64,000 bases of DNA from Streptomyces sp. NBC_01244 (GTDB taxonomy: Bacteria; Actinomycetota; Actinomycetes; Streptomycetales; Streptomycetaceae), in NCBI RefSeq assembly GCF_035987325.1, contig NZ_CP108488.1:9362001-9426000 (forward strand). Reading direction: 5' to 3'. Both the position numbers and the translations under genes were made by a program. This document shows positions 1-9,700 of the stretch, piece after piece. Each line of letters starts with the position of its first letter. Within the stretch, counting starts at the first letter, position 1. A model generated the notes under the pieces. It was not told the DNA's origin and made no database searches. It was given only the letters and a program-made list of their open reading frames with translations.

Positions 1-663
1 CTTTTCTCGCATTCGGCAACAACGGGAGCAAACGCGCGGATTGACGTCCCGGACCTGTCCGACGGGCATACGAGCCGGTGAGAGGGGTCGTGGTGAACAG
101 TCGGCCGGTGCGGAGAACCACTCGAACCGGTGAGGGTCCGGACCGGCCCGTGACCGGGCCCTCGCGGCCCGATCCCGCCCGACCGACTAGGCACCCGACA
201 CTCGCGCCACGCCGCCGGCGACGCACCGCGGGCCTCACCCCGACCCGGGTCACCAAGATCAACGGGACGATCACGGTCAACGGAGCCCCCTCGTCGTTCG
301 TCGTCACCCGCGCCTGGCCCAGGAGGCGGCGACTGCGAGGGCCGTGACGTGGACGACGGTGGTCCACGGCGCCGGCTCGCCGTTCGCGCGGTCTCCCGGC
401 GTCGCCCGTGTGCGCCGGCTTCTCCGAGCCGTCGCGGCCGATGTCGTCCGCGTACGAGTGCAGCGGGGCCGGCGCCGACCGCTGCGGTCTCGGGCCGTCG
501 CCACATCGTCGACAGATGCGCTGTCGGGCCGCGGGGGGAGGGGACCCTGCCGGTCGGCAGGGGTGATGGGGGACGGTCGGCGGGTACAGGAACGAACCGT
601 GCTCACCCAAGCTCATGTCAACCCGGCGGTGCTGTTCCGTTCGGGTGTGACCTGAGGGATGAA
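1..663. other. No recognisable gene
   Basis: Several open frames cross this stretch on both strands, but their translations are Arg/Pro/Thr-rich low-complexity text of the kind expected from non-coding GC-rich DNA. None resembles a family I know. A ribosome-binding site for the next gene lies at its right end (GAGGG at 654-658). Nothing else can be supported. Confidence 0.5.
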
Positions 664-987
664 GTGAAGAAGATCAGAGTTGTGTCCGCGCTGGTGCTCG
701 CAGCCGTCGCGTTTGGTGCCGCTCCCGCCCACGCGGTCGATCCGCGGCAGGAGTACAACATCTCCAAGTGCTATTTCGACAAGCATGAGACGAACAAGGC
801 AAAGTACTGCAAGGCCCTGGAGGGCCGCCCGATGACAAAGGCGGCGAAGGACTGCCTGATCCGGGCCGGTATCGGCAGTGCTGCGGCGCTGATCGTGGGC
901 CGGGTCAACAAGAAGTTGGCCAGGGAGATCGCCGTGAACACCGTCGCGGCCGGCGCTACCGGCTGTATTACCTCGCTCCTCGGCTGA
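664..987 (+). CDS. Small secreted protein, unknown function
   Basis: The 107-residue product starts at a GTG preceded five bases earlier by GAGGG. A longer in-frame start at 349 exists, but that upstream sequence is low complexity. Residues 1-24 form a signal peptide (KK at the start, hydrophobic core, cleavage after AHA). The mature part is short and basic, with four cysteines (SKCYF, KYCKA, KDCLI, TGCIT) that could pair after export. A Gly/Ala-rich hydrophobic stretch lies near the C-terminus. I do not recognise the family. It is followed 16 bases later by a second tiny gene on the same strand, so the two are probably co-transcribed. Confidence 0.6.
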   Translation: MKKIRVVSALVLAAVAFGAAPAHAVDPRQEYNISKCYFDKHETNKAKYCKALEGRPMTKAAKDCLIRAGIGSAAALIVGRVNKKLAREIAVNTVAAGATGCITSLLG

Positions 988-1003
988 ACAGGATATTCCG
1001 CAC

Positions 1004-1180
1004 ATGTTGTCCAGAATTGTCATCGTTGCCGTGGCGTTCGCCGTGCTGGCGCTCGTCAACCACTTCCTGATCGGCCCGTACTGGGGTGAGCTCGTCGCGA
1101 CCGCCGTCGTCGCCGGGGTCATGACGTACGCGCTCGGCAAGGTCGAGGGCCGCAAGTCTTCGGACCCCGCCGCCCGCTGA
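1004..1180 (+). CDS. Small membrane protein (58 aa)
   Basis: ATG at 1004 opens a 58-codon frame ending in TGA at 1178-1180. The product starts MLSRIVIVAVAFAVLALVNH and has two hydrophobic segments (about residues 4-18 and 29-42), separated by a short polar turn with Pro-Tyr-Trp-Gly. It ends in a charged tail (EGRKSSDPAAR). This is the layout of a two-span membrane peptide. The ribosome-binding site is weak (AGGAT about 10 bases upstream). It sits directly behind the small secreted protein, so the two may be functionally linked. No family was recognised. Confidence 0.5.
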   Translation: MLSRIVIVAVAFAVLALVNHFLIGPYWGELVATAVVAGVMTYALGKVEGRKSSDPAAR

Positions 1181-1317
1181 CCCATCGGTCGGGGACCGGG
1201 TGTCGGGCTGTGGCATGCCGCTCCGGTGCGCGCGACTTCCTCCTTTCAGGGGCAGGAGGCCGCGCGGTCCGGCTCGCGACGCACGCGTCTGCGGAGCGCA
1301 CACAACCGGTTCCCGGC

Positions 1318-1502
1318 TGCCCCTCGGCAAGGGCGTTGTGATGGCTCGAGCCGCCCCTTCCCGTGCTCCTTCGGATGCCGTACCGGTCGCAGACCTGGGC
1401 GAGCACGGCGGAGGTGCATGGTGAGCCGCAGTCCGCGTGGAAGATCACTTTGGCGCCGTTGCCGCCGCGGGTTGCGGCCGTGGCGTGGAGCGCGTCGGTG
1501 AC
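1318..1502 (-). pseudogene. IS3-family transposase (OrfB) fragment
   Basis: Reading the minus strand from 1502 gives VTDALHATAATRGGN followed by VIFHADCGSPCTS and then GIRRSTGRGGSSHHNALAEG. This is the rve/DDE integrase core of IS3-family OrfB around the second Asp (normally HSDRGSQYTS) and the NALAES motif. Several conserved positions have drifted (S to A, R to C, Q to P), and similarity stops on both sides. Neither orfA nor terminal repeats were seen. It is a dead remnant lying just downstream of the 3' end of the XRE regulator. Confidence 0.7.
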
Positions 1503-1510
1503 ATGTGTGT

Positions 1511-2956
1511 CTATCGTCCGCGAGCGGCAGGTCCGGGCGGGGGCCCGGGAGTGGCGTCAGCGTGTCGGGGCAGCGTCTCCAAGACCTCTCGTACCCGAGG
1601 CTCATCGCGGTAGGGAGCGAAGAGCCGACGGAAATCCTCGGCAAGGGCCACCGGCAGACGGCCGGCCAGGGCTGTGGCCCGGCGCGTGCTCTCGACGGCG
1701 CCGTCGAGCTCTCCGGCCGCCAACTGAGCATCCGCGACGTAGCGCAGGACACCCGGTGCGAAGGGCGACGGGGCATCCTCGTACGGGCCGCCGCCGGTGA
1801 GGTCGGCGAAGTCCGCCAGGGCGCGGCCGGCCTTGCCCTGCTCCAGCCAGGCGAGACCGGAGCACAGAGTGATCCGCATCGCGTCCAGATCGGGACGGAG
1901 CGGAGCCTCGTGGTCCGGTCCGCGCTCGAGGTCCGATACTGGTTCCTCTTCCATCGGTGCCGGGCCGTCCACGGCGTGCTCGGCGCGGCGCAGCGACCGG
2001 AATCCTGCCGGTGCGTCAGCGAGGCGCGTCCGGGCGAGCGCCTCCCAGCAGTCCAGGACGTGCACGGAAGCCGCGGCCGCGCGTGGCACCCGTCGCGCTG
2101 CGTCGATGCTCAGCAGCGCGTCGTGGGGATTGCCCAGCACGGCATGGATGCCGGAGAGGGTGGCCAGTCCCGCGACGACCTGTCGTCCCGACCCGGCGGC
2201 GGCGCCGCTGCGCACGGAGCTCAGGGCATAGCGCTCCGCCTCCGCCGTCTCCGACAGGCAGGTGCTGAGGCATGCGCACAGCCTCGCCGCGCGCGCCCCG
2301 AGGTAGAAAAGGCGGGCCGCCGTTGCCGGTCCGTAGGTACTGGTGGCCAGCAACTCGGTGATCAGCTGATGCTCCGCCCGCGCCGCGTACGTCAGGACCG
2401 GGGCGGTGACGGGGGAAGTGGCCTCTTGGACCTCCAGCGTCCGCAGCCGCCTCTCCGTCCAGGCGAGCGCCTGTTCCGGCAGGGGGGATCCGTCCTGTCC
2501 CGACAGTGCGGGGGGATGCTCCAGGACGTTCAGGGCGGACTGAAGCTGGCCGCGCAGAGCCGCCCCCGTGACCGCGAGGGTCTGCCTTCGCGCTCGGGAC
2601 GGGTGCGCGAGCACCGCCGCCGTGTGGGCGGCACGCACGGCGGCCCCGGGACTCCAGCACCCTTCCAGCAGCGCCGCGTCGTCGGTGGCCAGGTGGAGCC
2701 AGTGCGGCCATCCCAGGCGTGTCATGTCGTGCTGGTCCACACCGTGGATGCTGGCCATGGCCAGCTGTGCGGTGGGCGAGGGGACAGCATGCCCGGACTC
2801 CCAGCGCGAGACCTTCTCCCGCCGGGCCAGGATCGGCCCGTACCCCAGGGAGGCGTGGGTATCGGCGACGACCCGGGCGTAGCCGCCGTGCGAGAGTCCC
2901 AGCGCTGCCCGCAGGCGCGCCAGGGGATGCTGCGGGGGGTCGGTCGGTGAGGTCAC
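1511..2956 (-). CDS. XRE-family regulator with C-terminal TPR-like domain
   Basis: The 481-residue protein is of the streptomycete helix-turn-helix plus helical-repeat class. The N-terminal DNA-binding part reads LARLRAALGLSHGGYARVV and is followed by a KVSRWESG recognition segment (about residues 12-60). The remaining 400 residues are Ala/Leu-rich paired helices like the ligand-sensing repeats of such regulators (for example SGIHAVLGNPHDALLSIDAA). The GTG at 2956 has GGGACGG about six bases upstream. A more distal in-frame GTG at 3025 lacks a good ribosome-binding site. The target is unknown. A decayed inverted copy of part of the C-terminal domain lies just upstream at 3177-3387. Confidence 0.72.
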   Translation of the reverse strand: MTSPTDPPQHPLARLRAALGLSHGGYARVVADTHASLGYGPILARREKVSRWESGHAVPSPTAQLAMASIHGVDQHDMTRLGWPHWLHLATDDAALLEGCWSPGAAVRAAHTAAVLAHPSRARRQTLAVTGAALRGQLQSALNVLEHPPALSGQDGSPLPEQALAWTERRLRTLEVQEATSPVTAPVLTYAARAEHQLITELLATSTYGPATAARLFYLGARAARLCACLSTCLSETAEAERYALSSVRSGAAAGSGRQVVAGLATLSGIHAVLGNPHDALLSIDAARRVPRAAAASVHVLDCWEALARTRLADAPAGFRSLRRAEHAVDGPAPMEEEPVSDLERGPDHEAPLRPDLDAMRITLCSGLAWLEQGKAGRALADFADLTGGGPYEDAPSPFAPGVLRYVADAQLAAGELDGAVESTRRATALAGRLPVALAEDFRRLFAPYRDEPRVREVLETLPRHADATPGPPPGPAARGR

Positions 2957-3176
2957 TGCACGCCCGTCCCGAAGGCTGTTGGACGCGGCCTTCGTCAGTT
3001 CGCTGCGGCATGCGTCATGCGTCACGGGGCCCAGTCACGCCCTGGGGCGCGTTTCGCGAGCACACGCAAATTGCCGCGCGGGTCTGCCAGTCAGCAGGGC
3101 CCTCTCCTCCAGCATGCACCCGTTGTGGTCCGGGGGCCCTCCGCGGGTGCGCGGCCCGGATCCTCTGTCTCGGGCC

Positions 3177-3387
3177 GACCCGGCAGTTCGTCGCAGACCT
3201 TGCCCCCCTCGCCGGTATCCGCGCTGTGCTCGGTGATCCCCGCGACGCGCTGCTGAGCGTAGACGCGTCGCGACGGGTGCCGCGCGCCTCAGCCGAATCC
3301 GGGCACGTCCTGGACTGCCCGGAACCGATGGAAGCAGAACTCGAGACGGGCCTGTGCGTGGACGATATCCCCAGGTCAGGGCGATGA
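3177..3387 (+). pseudogene. Decayed inverted copy of the XRE/TPR regulator
   Basis: The plus-strand frame reads LAPLAGIRAVLGDPRDALLS then VDASRRVPRASAESGHVLDC. It parallels the intact minus-strand neighbour (LATLSGIHAVLGNPHDALLS, then IDAARRVPRAAAASVHVLDC). After VLDC it jumps to PEPMEAELETG, matching GPAPMEEEPVSDLERG of the intact gene with about 27 residues missing. Both ends lack the rest of the protein. It is therefore a paralogue fragment with an internal deletion, in opposite orientation to the intact gene. Confidence 0.7.
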
Positions 3388-3574
3388 ACGGCAGCGGGCG
3401 TGCGTCTGCCCCACCACTGTCAAGCGGGCGAAGGCACACCTGGAGCACACGCCCCTTGAGCTCCGGACGCGATCGGCTGTTTCCTTGCAGGGCGGACGCA
3501 CGGCACGGCACCGCGGCATTCCCCCACGACCCTCCATCCCGGCATCCGGGCACCTGGCAAAGAAGGCAGACACC

Positions 3575-4249
3575 GTGGCAGTACTGGCATGTCCGGCGTT
3601 GAGGGTGTTGATCGTCGACGACGAGGAACTGCTGCGCTTGGGGCTGTCACACATCCTCGACTCCGCTCCGGACCTCCGGGTCGTCGGCGCCTGCCACGGC
3701 CGCCAGGCGGTGGAGCGGGTCGGCGAACTGCGCCCCGACGTCGTGCTGCTCGATGTACGGATGCCCGACGTGGACGGACTGACCGTCCTGAGGGCTCTGC
3801 GCGCCCTGCCCGAACCGCCCGAAGTCGCCATGCTCACCACCTTCGACCTGAACGAGTACCTCTCTCAGGCGATGAGCGACGGAGCGGCCGGCTTTCTCCT
3901 CAAGGACACCGAGCCAAAGGCCCTGATCTCGGCGGTGCGAGCACTGGGCACCGGCAGCGGATGCCTGTCCGCGCCACTCGTACGGCGCTTGAGCCGCAGG
4001 CCCGACAACGCGGATACGACCGCGGCTCGTGCCCTGGCCGCGCTGTCGGATCGTGAGCGCGAGGTGCTGGCGCTGCTCCGGGAGGGCCTGTCCAACGCGG
4101 AGATCGCGCAGCGGCTCCACCTCGCCACCGGGACCGTGAAGGAATACGTCAGCTCCTTGCTCACCAAGCTGGGCGTCGAGAACCGGCTGCAGGCGGCCGT
4201 TCTGGCCACCCGGTCCCATCTCGCCACTGCGGACAGGCCAGGCGCGTGA
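3575..4249 (+). CDS. NarL/LuxR-type response regulator
   Basis: The 224-residue regulator has an N-terminal receiver domain: acidic pocket D15-D16 in VLIVDDEE, phospho-acceptor D60 in VVLLDVRMPD, and the conserved Lys in FLLKDTEP. The C-terminal LuxR helix-turn-helix reads LSDREREVLALLREGLSNAE followed by GTVKEYVSSLLTKLG. GTG at 3575 has AGAAGG eight bases upstream. The next gene, a histidine kinase, starts at 4246 inside this gene's stop region (GTGA overlap), so the two are translationally coupled and form one two-component system. The signal and targets cannot be read from the sequence. Confidence 0.93.
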   Translation: MAVLACPALRVLIVDDEELLRLGLSHILDSAPDLRVVGACHGRQAVERVGELRPDVVLLDVRMPDVDGLTVLRALRALPEPPEVAMLTTFDLNEYLSQAMSDGAAGFLLKDTEPKALISAVRALGTGSGCLSAPLVRRLSRRPDNADTTAARALAALSDREREVLALLREGLSNAEIAQRLHLATGTVKEYVSSLLTKLGVENRLQAAVLATRSHLATADRPGA

Positions 4250-5460
4250 GACACCAGATACCGGTGGGGGAGTGGCTGGACCACTGGATCCTGGCACCGT
4301 GCACGGCCAGGGCGCGCTGGAGCGGTGATCTGCTGCTCACCGCCGTCATCCTGGCGTACACCTGGCCGCGCCTGGCCGTGTGCGGCGGGCAGCCGCACAC
4401 CTCGAGCCGTCACGGCTACCTCGCACTGCTGGTGCTCATCGCGTCCGTGTCAGCCGTGCGGATCCGCCACCGGCGACCGGCGGGCGCATTCCTCCTCACC
4501 CTCCCGGCCACCTGCAGCGGTCAGGCACTGGCCGCGAGCTGGATCGCTTTGTGCGCCTTGGCCCGCCAAGGTCCCCACCGGCAGGCCTGGGCGGCGGCCG
4601 CGGTGCTCACCCTGGCCAGCCTGACCCGCTGGCATTCGACCTGGGACAGCCTGCTGACGGCAGAGGAACCCTTGCGGCACGTGCTGGACGCCCTGCTCAT
4701 CGGCGGGGCCCCGACGGCGATCGGTCTCCTGCACCGCACTCGCCGGAACCTCATCGACCAGGTCACCGAACTCGACACGCTGCACCGGCAGGAAAGACGG
4801 AGCCTCCAGGCCGACGCGGTCCACCGCGAACGCACCCGCATCAGCCGTGAGATGCACGACATCGTCTCGCACAAGGCCGGGCTGATCGCCGTCCAAGCCG
4901 GCGCCCTGGAAGTCACCACCTCAGACCCGGACGTTCGGACGGCGGCCCGTACGCTGCGCACCCTCGCCGTTTCCTGCCTGGAGGAACTCCGCTCGATCGT
5001 CCTTGTCCTGCGGGCCGGTGACCCGCACGCGCAGGCGCCGCTCGCACCCCAGCCCGGACTCGCGGACGTACCCCGCCTGGTCGCGGACAGCGGGGTCGTC
5101 GCCACCCTTCACATCGGCCGGAATGTCGCCGCCATGCCGGACGCGGTGCAGTGCGCCCTGTACCGCTCGGTCCAGGAAGCCCTCACCAATGCCCGTAAAC
5201 ACGCACCGGGGGCCGCTGCGGCCGTACGGATCGACGTCGCTGCGTCCGGCCTGATCCTGACCGTCAAGAACCACCGCCCACCGGACTCCCGCGATGTCCC
5301 GCTGCCTGGCGCCGGCTACGGACTGATTGGGCTGCGCGAACGAGCCGATCTCCTCGGCGGGCACCTCACCGCGGAGCCGACGCCCGACGGCGGATTCCAC
5401 GTGACCCTCACCCTTCCCCGGCACCTCCTGCCCCCTGAAGCGCCGGGGGGCCGGGACTAG
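4246..5460 (+). CDS. Sensor histidine kinase (HisKA_3/HATPase)
   Basis: This 404-residue kinase is the partner of the response regulator it overlaps. Four to five hydrophobic segments lie between residues 25 and 165. A linker helix is followed by the HisKA_3 box SREMHDIVSHK, with phospho-acceptor H204. The ATPase domain shows the N-box EALTNARKHAPGAAA and the G-boxes GYGLIGLRERADLLGG. The architecture matches the streptomycete NarX/DesK-like kinases that pair with LuxR-type regulators. The gene ends in a Gly-rich tail immediately before a decayed DNA ligase fragment. The stimulus is unknown. Confidence 0.92.
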   Translation: MRHQIPVGEWLDHWILAPCTARARWSGDLLLTAVILAYTWPRLAVCGGQPHTSSRHGYLALLVLIASVSAVRIRHRRPAGAFLLTLPATCSGQALAASWIALCALARQGPHRQAWAAAAVLTLASLTRWHSTWDSLLTAEEPLRHVLDALLIGGAPTAIGLLHRTRRNLIDQVTELDTLHRQERRSLQADAVHRERTRISREMHDIVSHKAGLIAVQAGALEVTTSDPDVRTAARTLRTLAVSCLEELRSIVLVLRAGDPHAQAPLAPQPGLADVPRLVADSGVVATLHIGRNVAAMPDAVQCALYRSVQEALTNARKHAPGAAAAVRIDVAASGLILTVKNHRPPDSRDVPLPGAGYGLIGLRERADLLGGHLTAEPTPDGGFHVTLTLPRHLLPPEAPGGRD

Positions 5461-5477
5461 ACCGGCCCCTCGATCCG

Positions 5478-5720
5478 TTGCTCACCCAGCTCTTCGACCC
5501 CGCAGCCCCCGGGGGCCGGCTGCTGCTTGCGAGCAGGCGCGGCTTCCTGGCCCAGGACCGGTTCCCCGATCTGGTTGCGGCCGCCGCCCAGCTGCCCGAC
5601 ACCCGCGACGGCGAGGTCGTCGTCTGGGATACCGAGGCCAGCCACCTGTCCTTCGGAGCTCTCCAGCGCCGGGCAGCCGCCCGAGGGCGCGCCACGACCG
5701 CGCTCGCCGTGAAGACCGTT
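5478..5720 (+). pseudogene. ATP-dependent DNA ligase fragment (N-terminal half)
   Basis: The frame contains GGRLLLASRRGFLAQDRFPD, then LVAAAAQLPDTRDGEVVVWD and LSFGALQRRAAARGR. These match the segment just after the catalytic lysine in actinobacterial ATP-dependent DNA ligases (RSRRG, RFPDL.AAA.QLP, DGELVVWD, LSFEALQRR). The active-site KxDGxR motif upstream and the OB domain downstream are missing, and Glu-Val replaces the usual Glu-Leu in the nucleotidyltransferase motif. It begins 17 bases after the histidine kinase stop. A C-terminal ligase-like scrap occurs far away at 49164-49262. Confidence 0.65.
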
Positions 5721-5769
5721 CCCCCAGGGTGCGGTGGCGACACGTCGTGCATGGACTGAGGCGATCCCC

Positions 5770-6010
5770 TGTCGGCAGATCCTGGGTCCTCCGCGCGATG
5801 GCGGCTCCCTCATGGGCGATCTGCCGGACGGTTGGTTCGCGGCCCAGGGTGGCGGCGCGCTGGTAGTACTCGTAGAGCCCGTCGAAGACGGGGTTGGCGA
5901 GGGCCATGGTGTGGGTGTCGTCGCCGGTCGTGGACAGGCCCTCAGGACGACGTCGAGGCCGGGGGCTTCGGGGACGTGGAAGCGTTCGTCGTTGAAGTTG
6001 ATGCCCTGCT
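5770..6010 (-). pseudogene. Frameshifted remnant of an unrecognised protein
   Basis: Two minus-strand frames join into one protein-like sequence. Near 6010-5950 one reads GINFNDERFHVPEAPGLDVV. From about 5948 a second frame continues with LSTTGDDTHTMALANPVFDG, then LYEYYQRAATLGREPTVRQI and AHEGAAIARRTQD. The switch needs a single-base change. No start codon or full-length domain is present. I do not recognise the parent family. The plus strand here shows no gene. Confidence 0.4.
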
Positions 6011-6144
6011 GGTGCCGGGGCGGGCGTGGAGGCCTTTCGCCCACCCCGAGCTGGCGGGCCCAATTCCGGGGAAAGTACGGCTTGGTGGCGACTATCGCGC
6101 TACGTTCTCCGTACTGGTCCGCGCAGTTATGGATGGGTATGGGG

Positions 6145-6624
6145 ATGCTGACAGAAGCACTTGTGGCGATAGCCGCAGCGAGCGGTTCGGCTGTGGTCCA
6201 GGCGGCGAGCACGGATGCGTGGACGTCGTTCCGGCAGAGGATCGCCCGAATCCTCGGCCGCGGTGATACCCAGCGGGAACGCGCTGAACTGGAGCGTCTG
6301 GACCGCACCGCAGCGGCGCTTGGTGAGGCGCCGGAGGGGGAAGCGGCACGTATCCGGGACCGGCAGGAAGGAACCTGGCAGGCTCGCTTCGAGACGTTGC
6401 TGGAGGGCCTGGACGAGCCTGAGCAGCAGGAAGCCGTGGACCAACTGCAGGCCCTGCTCGCCGAGTACTCCACGCCGGCGAGTTCCGCGTCGGCCGCGAC
6501 CGGTGGCTTGGCCGCAGGCAGGGACGTGCGGATCAGCGGAGGCCAAGGCGGTATCGCTGCGGGAATCATCAACGGTGGTGCGCATATAGGCACCCCTCAC
6601 AAGCCGGATTCGTCCCAGGGCTGA
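6145..6624 (+). CDS. Small helical protein with Gly-rich C-terminus, upstream of STAND gene
   Basis: The product is 159 residues from ATG 6145. Closely spaced ATGs at 6133 and 6139 are alternatives, but GGATGGG seven bases upstream favours 6145. The N-terminus (MLTEALVAIAAASGSAVVQA) could be a membrane or packing helix. A charged helical middle follows (RQRIARILGRG to LERLDRTAAAL, then a Glu/Gln-rich helix to residue ~115). The C-terminus is Gly-rich: GLAAGRDVRISGGQGGIAAG. That last motif recurs in the reading frame just before the NB-ARC protein (ARDIIIEAGDYGIAAG). I infer that the two act together, perhaps as sensor or adaptor. No family name is certain. Confidence 0.6.
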   Translation: MLTEALVAIAAASGSAVVQAASTDAWTSFRQRIARILGRGDTQRERAELERLDRTAAALGEAPEGEAARIRDRQEGTWQARFETLLEGLDEPEQQEAVDQLQALLAEYSTPASSASAATGGLAAGRDVRISGGQGGIAAGIINGGAHIGTPHKPDSSQG

Positions 6625-6776
6625 CCGGACCGGCTGATACGAGCCCACGCTCACAGTTCCCCGAGGGCAGGCCCAGGGACACAGGGGCGCGCGACATCAT
6701 CATCGAAGCGGGCGACTACGGAATCGCCGCAGGCTGGATCAACAGCGTCAACTATCACGCGCCGCCCAGGAGACCT

Positions 6777-9700
6777 GTGTCCTGGCCGCACCAGGTTGGG
6801 GTCCTGCCCCGGCAGGCCGACTGCTTCCAGCGCCGGAGCTCCGCCGAGGTGCTGTTTGGTCCTGTGGCGGGGTCCGAGCCCGGAACCTCGTGTCAAGTCC
6901 TGTCCGGCATGGGGGGCGTGGGCAAGACACAGCTCGCGGCCCATCACGCCCGCCGCGCCTGGGACAGTGGGGAACTCGACCTCCTCGTCTGGATCACTGC
7001 CGACAGTCCTGCGGCGGTGGCCTCCAGCTATGCGCAAGCGGGGACGGAGATCCTCGGAGCCGACCCGGGCGAGCCGGGGCAGGCTGCTGCGGTCTTCCAG
7101 AACTGGCTCAGCGCGGATCACGGCAAACGATGGCTCATTGTCCTGGACGATGTGCCCCGGCCCTCGGACGTGGCCGGACTCTGGCCCCCGGCCCATCCTC
7201 TCGGGCGAACACTGGTCACCACGCGGAACCGTGACGCCGCCTTCATCGACAGTGGCCGAAGCCGCGTCGACATCGGTCTCTTTACCCCCGAGGAATCCCT
7301 CTCGTACCTCACCGCCCGCTTGGCCACGTACGGAAGGGACGAGAGCGTCGGTCAACTCGTCGGCCTCGCGACCGACTTCGGAAACCTTCCCCTTGCACTG
7401 GCTCAGGCCGTCCCCTACATGATCAACCGGAATCTGGACTGTGCCGCCTACCGGCGCCGGGTAGCCGACCACCGGCGGACCCTGACCACGCTCCTGCCTG
7501 ACATCAGCGGCCTTCCCGACAACCAGCGGATGACGGTCGCCGCCGCGTGGTCCCTGTCCATCGCTCTCGCCGACGAACTCGAACCCGCAGGTCTTGCCCG
7601 TCCCATGCTGGAACTTGCCGCCATGCTGGACCCGAACGGCATCCCGCGTACGGTCTTGACCAGCCCGCCCGTGGTGACGAACGCCCATGGCTCCAGCCTC
7701 CACGGCGACAGCAAGGTGTCCGCGGCCGATCAGGACGTGAACCGGCTCGGCACTCAGATTGACGACGTCATCGACGCGCTGTGGAACCTGCACCAACTCA
7801 ACCTTCTGGACCACACCCCTGACACGCCTCACCAGGCCGTCCGCATTCATCAGCTCGTGCAGCGAGCCGTCCGTGATCCGCTGGACGCCTCCATGAAGGG
7901 CAGGCTCGCCGGCATAGCTGCCGACGGGCTGATGTCCGCCTGGCCCGACGTGGAACGCGACACCGTGTTGGCACGCGCGTTGCAGACGAATACGGAGGCG
8001 CTGAGACGCCACAGTGAAGCGTCCCTCTACGCCCCTGATGTGCACTCGGTCCTGTTTCGTGCCGGGCAGAGCCTGGGAGAATCGGCTCGCTTCGACGCGG
8101 CTCGCGATCATTTCGGGCTCCTTGCCGACCGGGCGGCGACCGTGCTCGGCGCCGACCATCTGGACACGCTGTCCGCCCGAGACCGAGTGGCCCACTGGCA
8201 GGGAAGGGCGCGGGACGAGGCTGGGGCCGCCCACGCGTACGCGGACCTCCTCGCGGACCATCTGCGTATCGAAATCCTCGGCCCCGACCACCCCCAGACC
8301 TTGAAGACCCGTGCCAGCCTGGCCCACTGGCAGGGGATGACGGGGAACGTGGCAGGAGCCGCGGACGCGTACGCCGAGGTCCTCGCCGACCGGTCGCGGG
8401 TGCTCGGTCCCGATCATGCCGACACGTTGTCCGCCCGGGCGCGGCTCGCCCACTGGCGAGGTACGGCCGGTGACGAGGCCGGGGCTGTGGCGGCCTTCGG
8501 TGAACTGCTCGCCGACCAGCTCCGTGTGCACGGCCCCGATCACCCCGAGGCATTGTCCGCCCGAAACGCCCTCGCTCAGTGGAGGGGCAAGGCGGGAGAC
8601 GCCGCCGGAGCCGCGGAAGCGTACTCGCAACTCCACAGCGATCAGTTGCGTTTGCTGGACCCCGATCACCCCCATGTCCTGTCGACGCGCGCAAGGCTGG
8701 CGGACTGGCTGGGAAAGGCGGGGGGCGAGGCCGAGGCCGTAGAGGGCTTCAGCACGCTCCTCGCCGACCGGTCGCGGGTGCTCGGTCTCGATCATGCTGA
8801 CACCTTGTCCACCCGGGCACGGCTCGCCCACTGGCGAGGTACGGCCGGTGACGAGGCCGGGGCTGTGGCGGCCTTCGGCGCACTGCTCGCCGACCAGCTC
8901 CGCGTGCACGGCCCCGATCACCCAGACACCCTCTCGGCCCGGGTCGGTCTGGCTCAGTGGAGGGGCAAGGCGGGGGACGCCGCCGGAGCGATGGAAGCGT
9001 ACGCTCAGCTCCTGACCGACCAGCTCCGCGTCCTCGGCTCCGACCATCCGCACACCCTGTGGACCCGGGTCGCCCTCGCTCAGTGGAGGGGGAAGGCGGG
9101 AGACGCCGCCGGAGCCGCAGAAGCGTACTCCCAGCTCGTCACGGATCAGCTGCGCGTCCTCGGCCCCGACCATCTGCACACCCTCGCCACTCGCAGCAAT
9201 CAGGCGTACTGGCTGGGCAAGATGGGCAACACCGCGGGAGCCGCCGAGGCGTACTCCCAGCTCTTGGTCGACCGTCTCCGCGTACTCGGCGCAGAGCATC
9301 CACAGATCCCGAGCACACGCAAGAGCCTCGCCTACTGGCTGGGCAAAGCGGGAGACGCGCTCGGCGCCGCAAAGGTGTACGCGGAACTCCTTGCCGACAG
9401 GTCGCGCTCGCTGGGTCCTGACCATCCGGACACCCTGAGGGCAAGGGAGGATCTCGCGCAGTGGTCGGGCAAGTCAGGGAACGCTGGTGGTGCGGCCGAA
9501 GCGTTCGCCTCGCTTCTGACCGACCGTCTCCGCGTGCTCGGCGCAGAGCATCCGCAGATCCAGAGCACACGCAAGAGCCTCGCCTACTGGCTGGGCAAGG
9601 CCAGGAACGCGGCCGGGGCCGCGGAGGTGTACGCGGATCTTCTCGCCGACCAATTGCGAACTCTCGGCCCCGACCACGCCGGCACCCTCTCGGCCCGGGG

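Noticed and set aside
348-366. GTGGAC/GTCCAC inverted repeat as an operator
   Set aside because: Six-base arms are expected by chance in such GC-rich DNA and no promoter or regulator is near.
6651-9425. A 924-codon minus-strand open frame opposite the TPR region
   Set aside because: It mirrors the repeats of the NB-ARC/TPR gene and has no domain, start signal or sensible composition.
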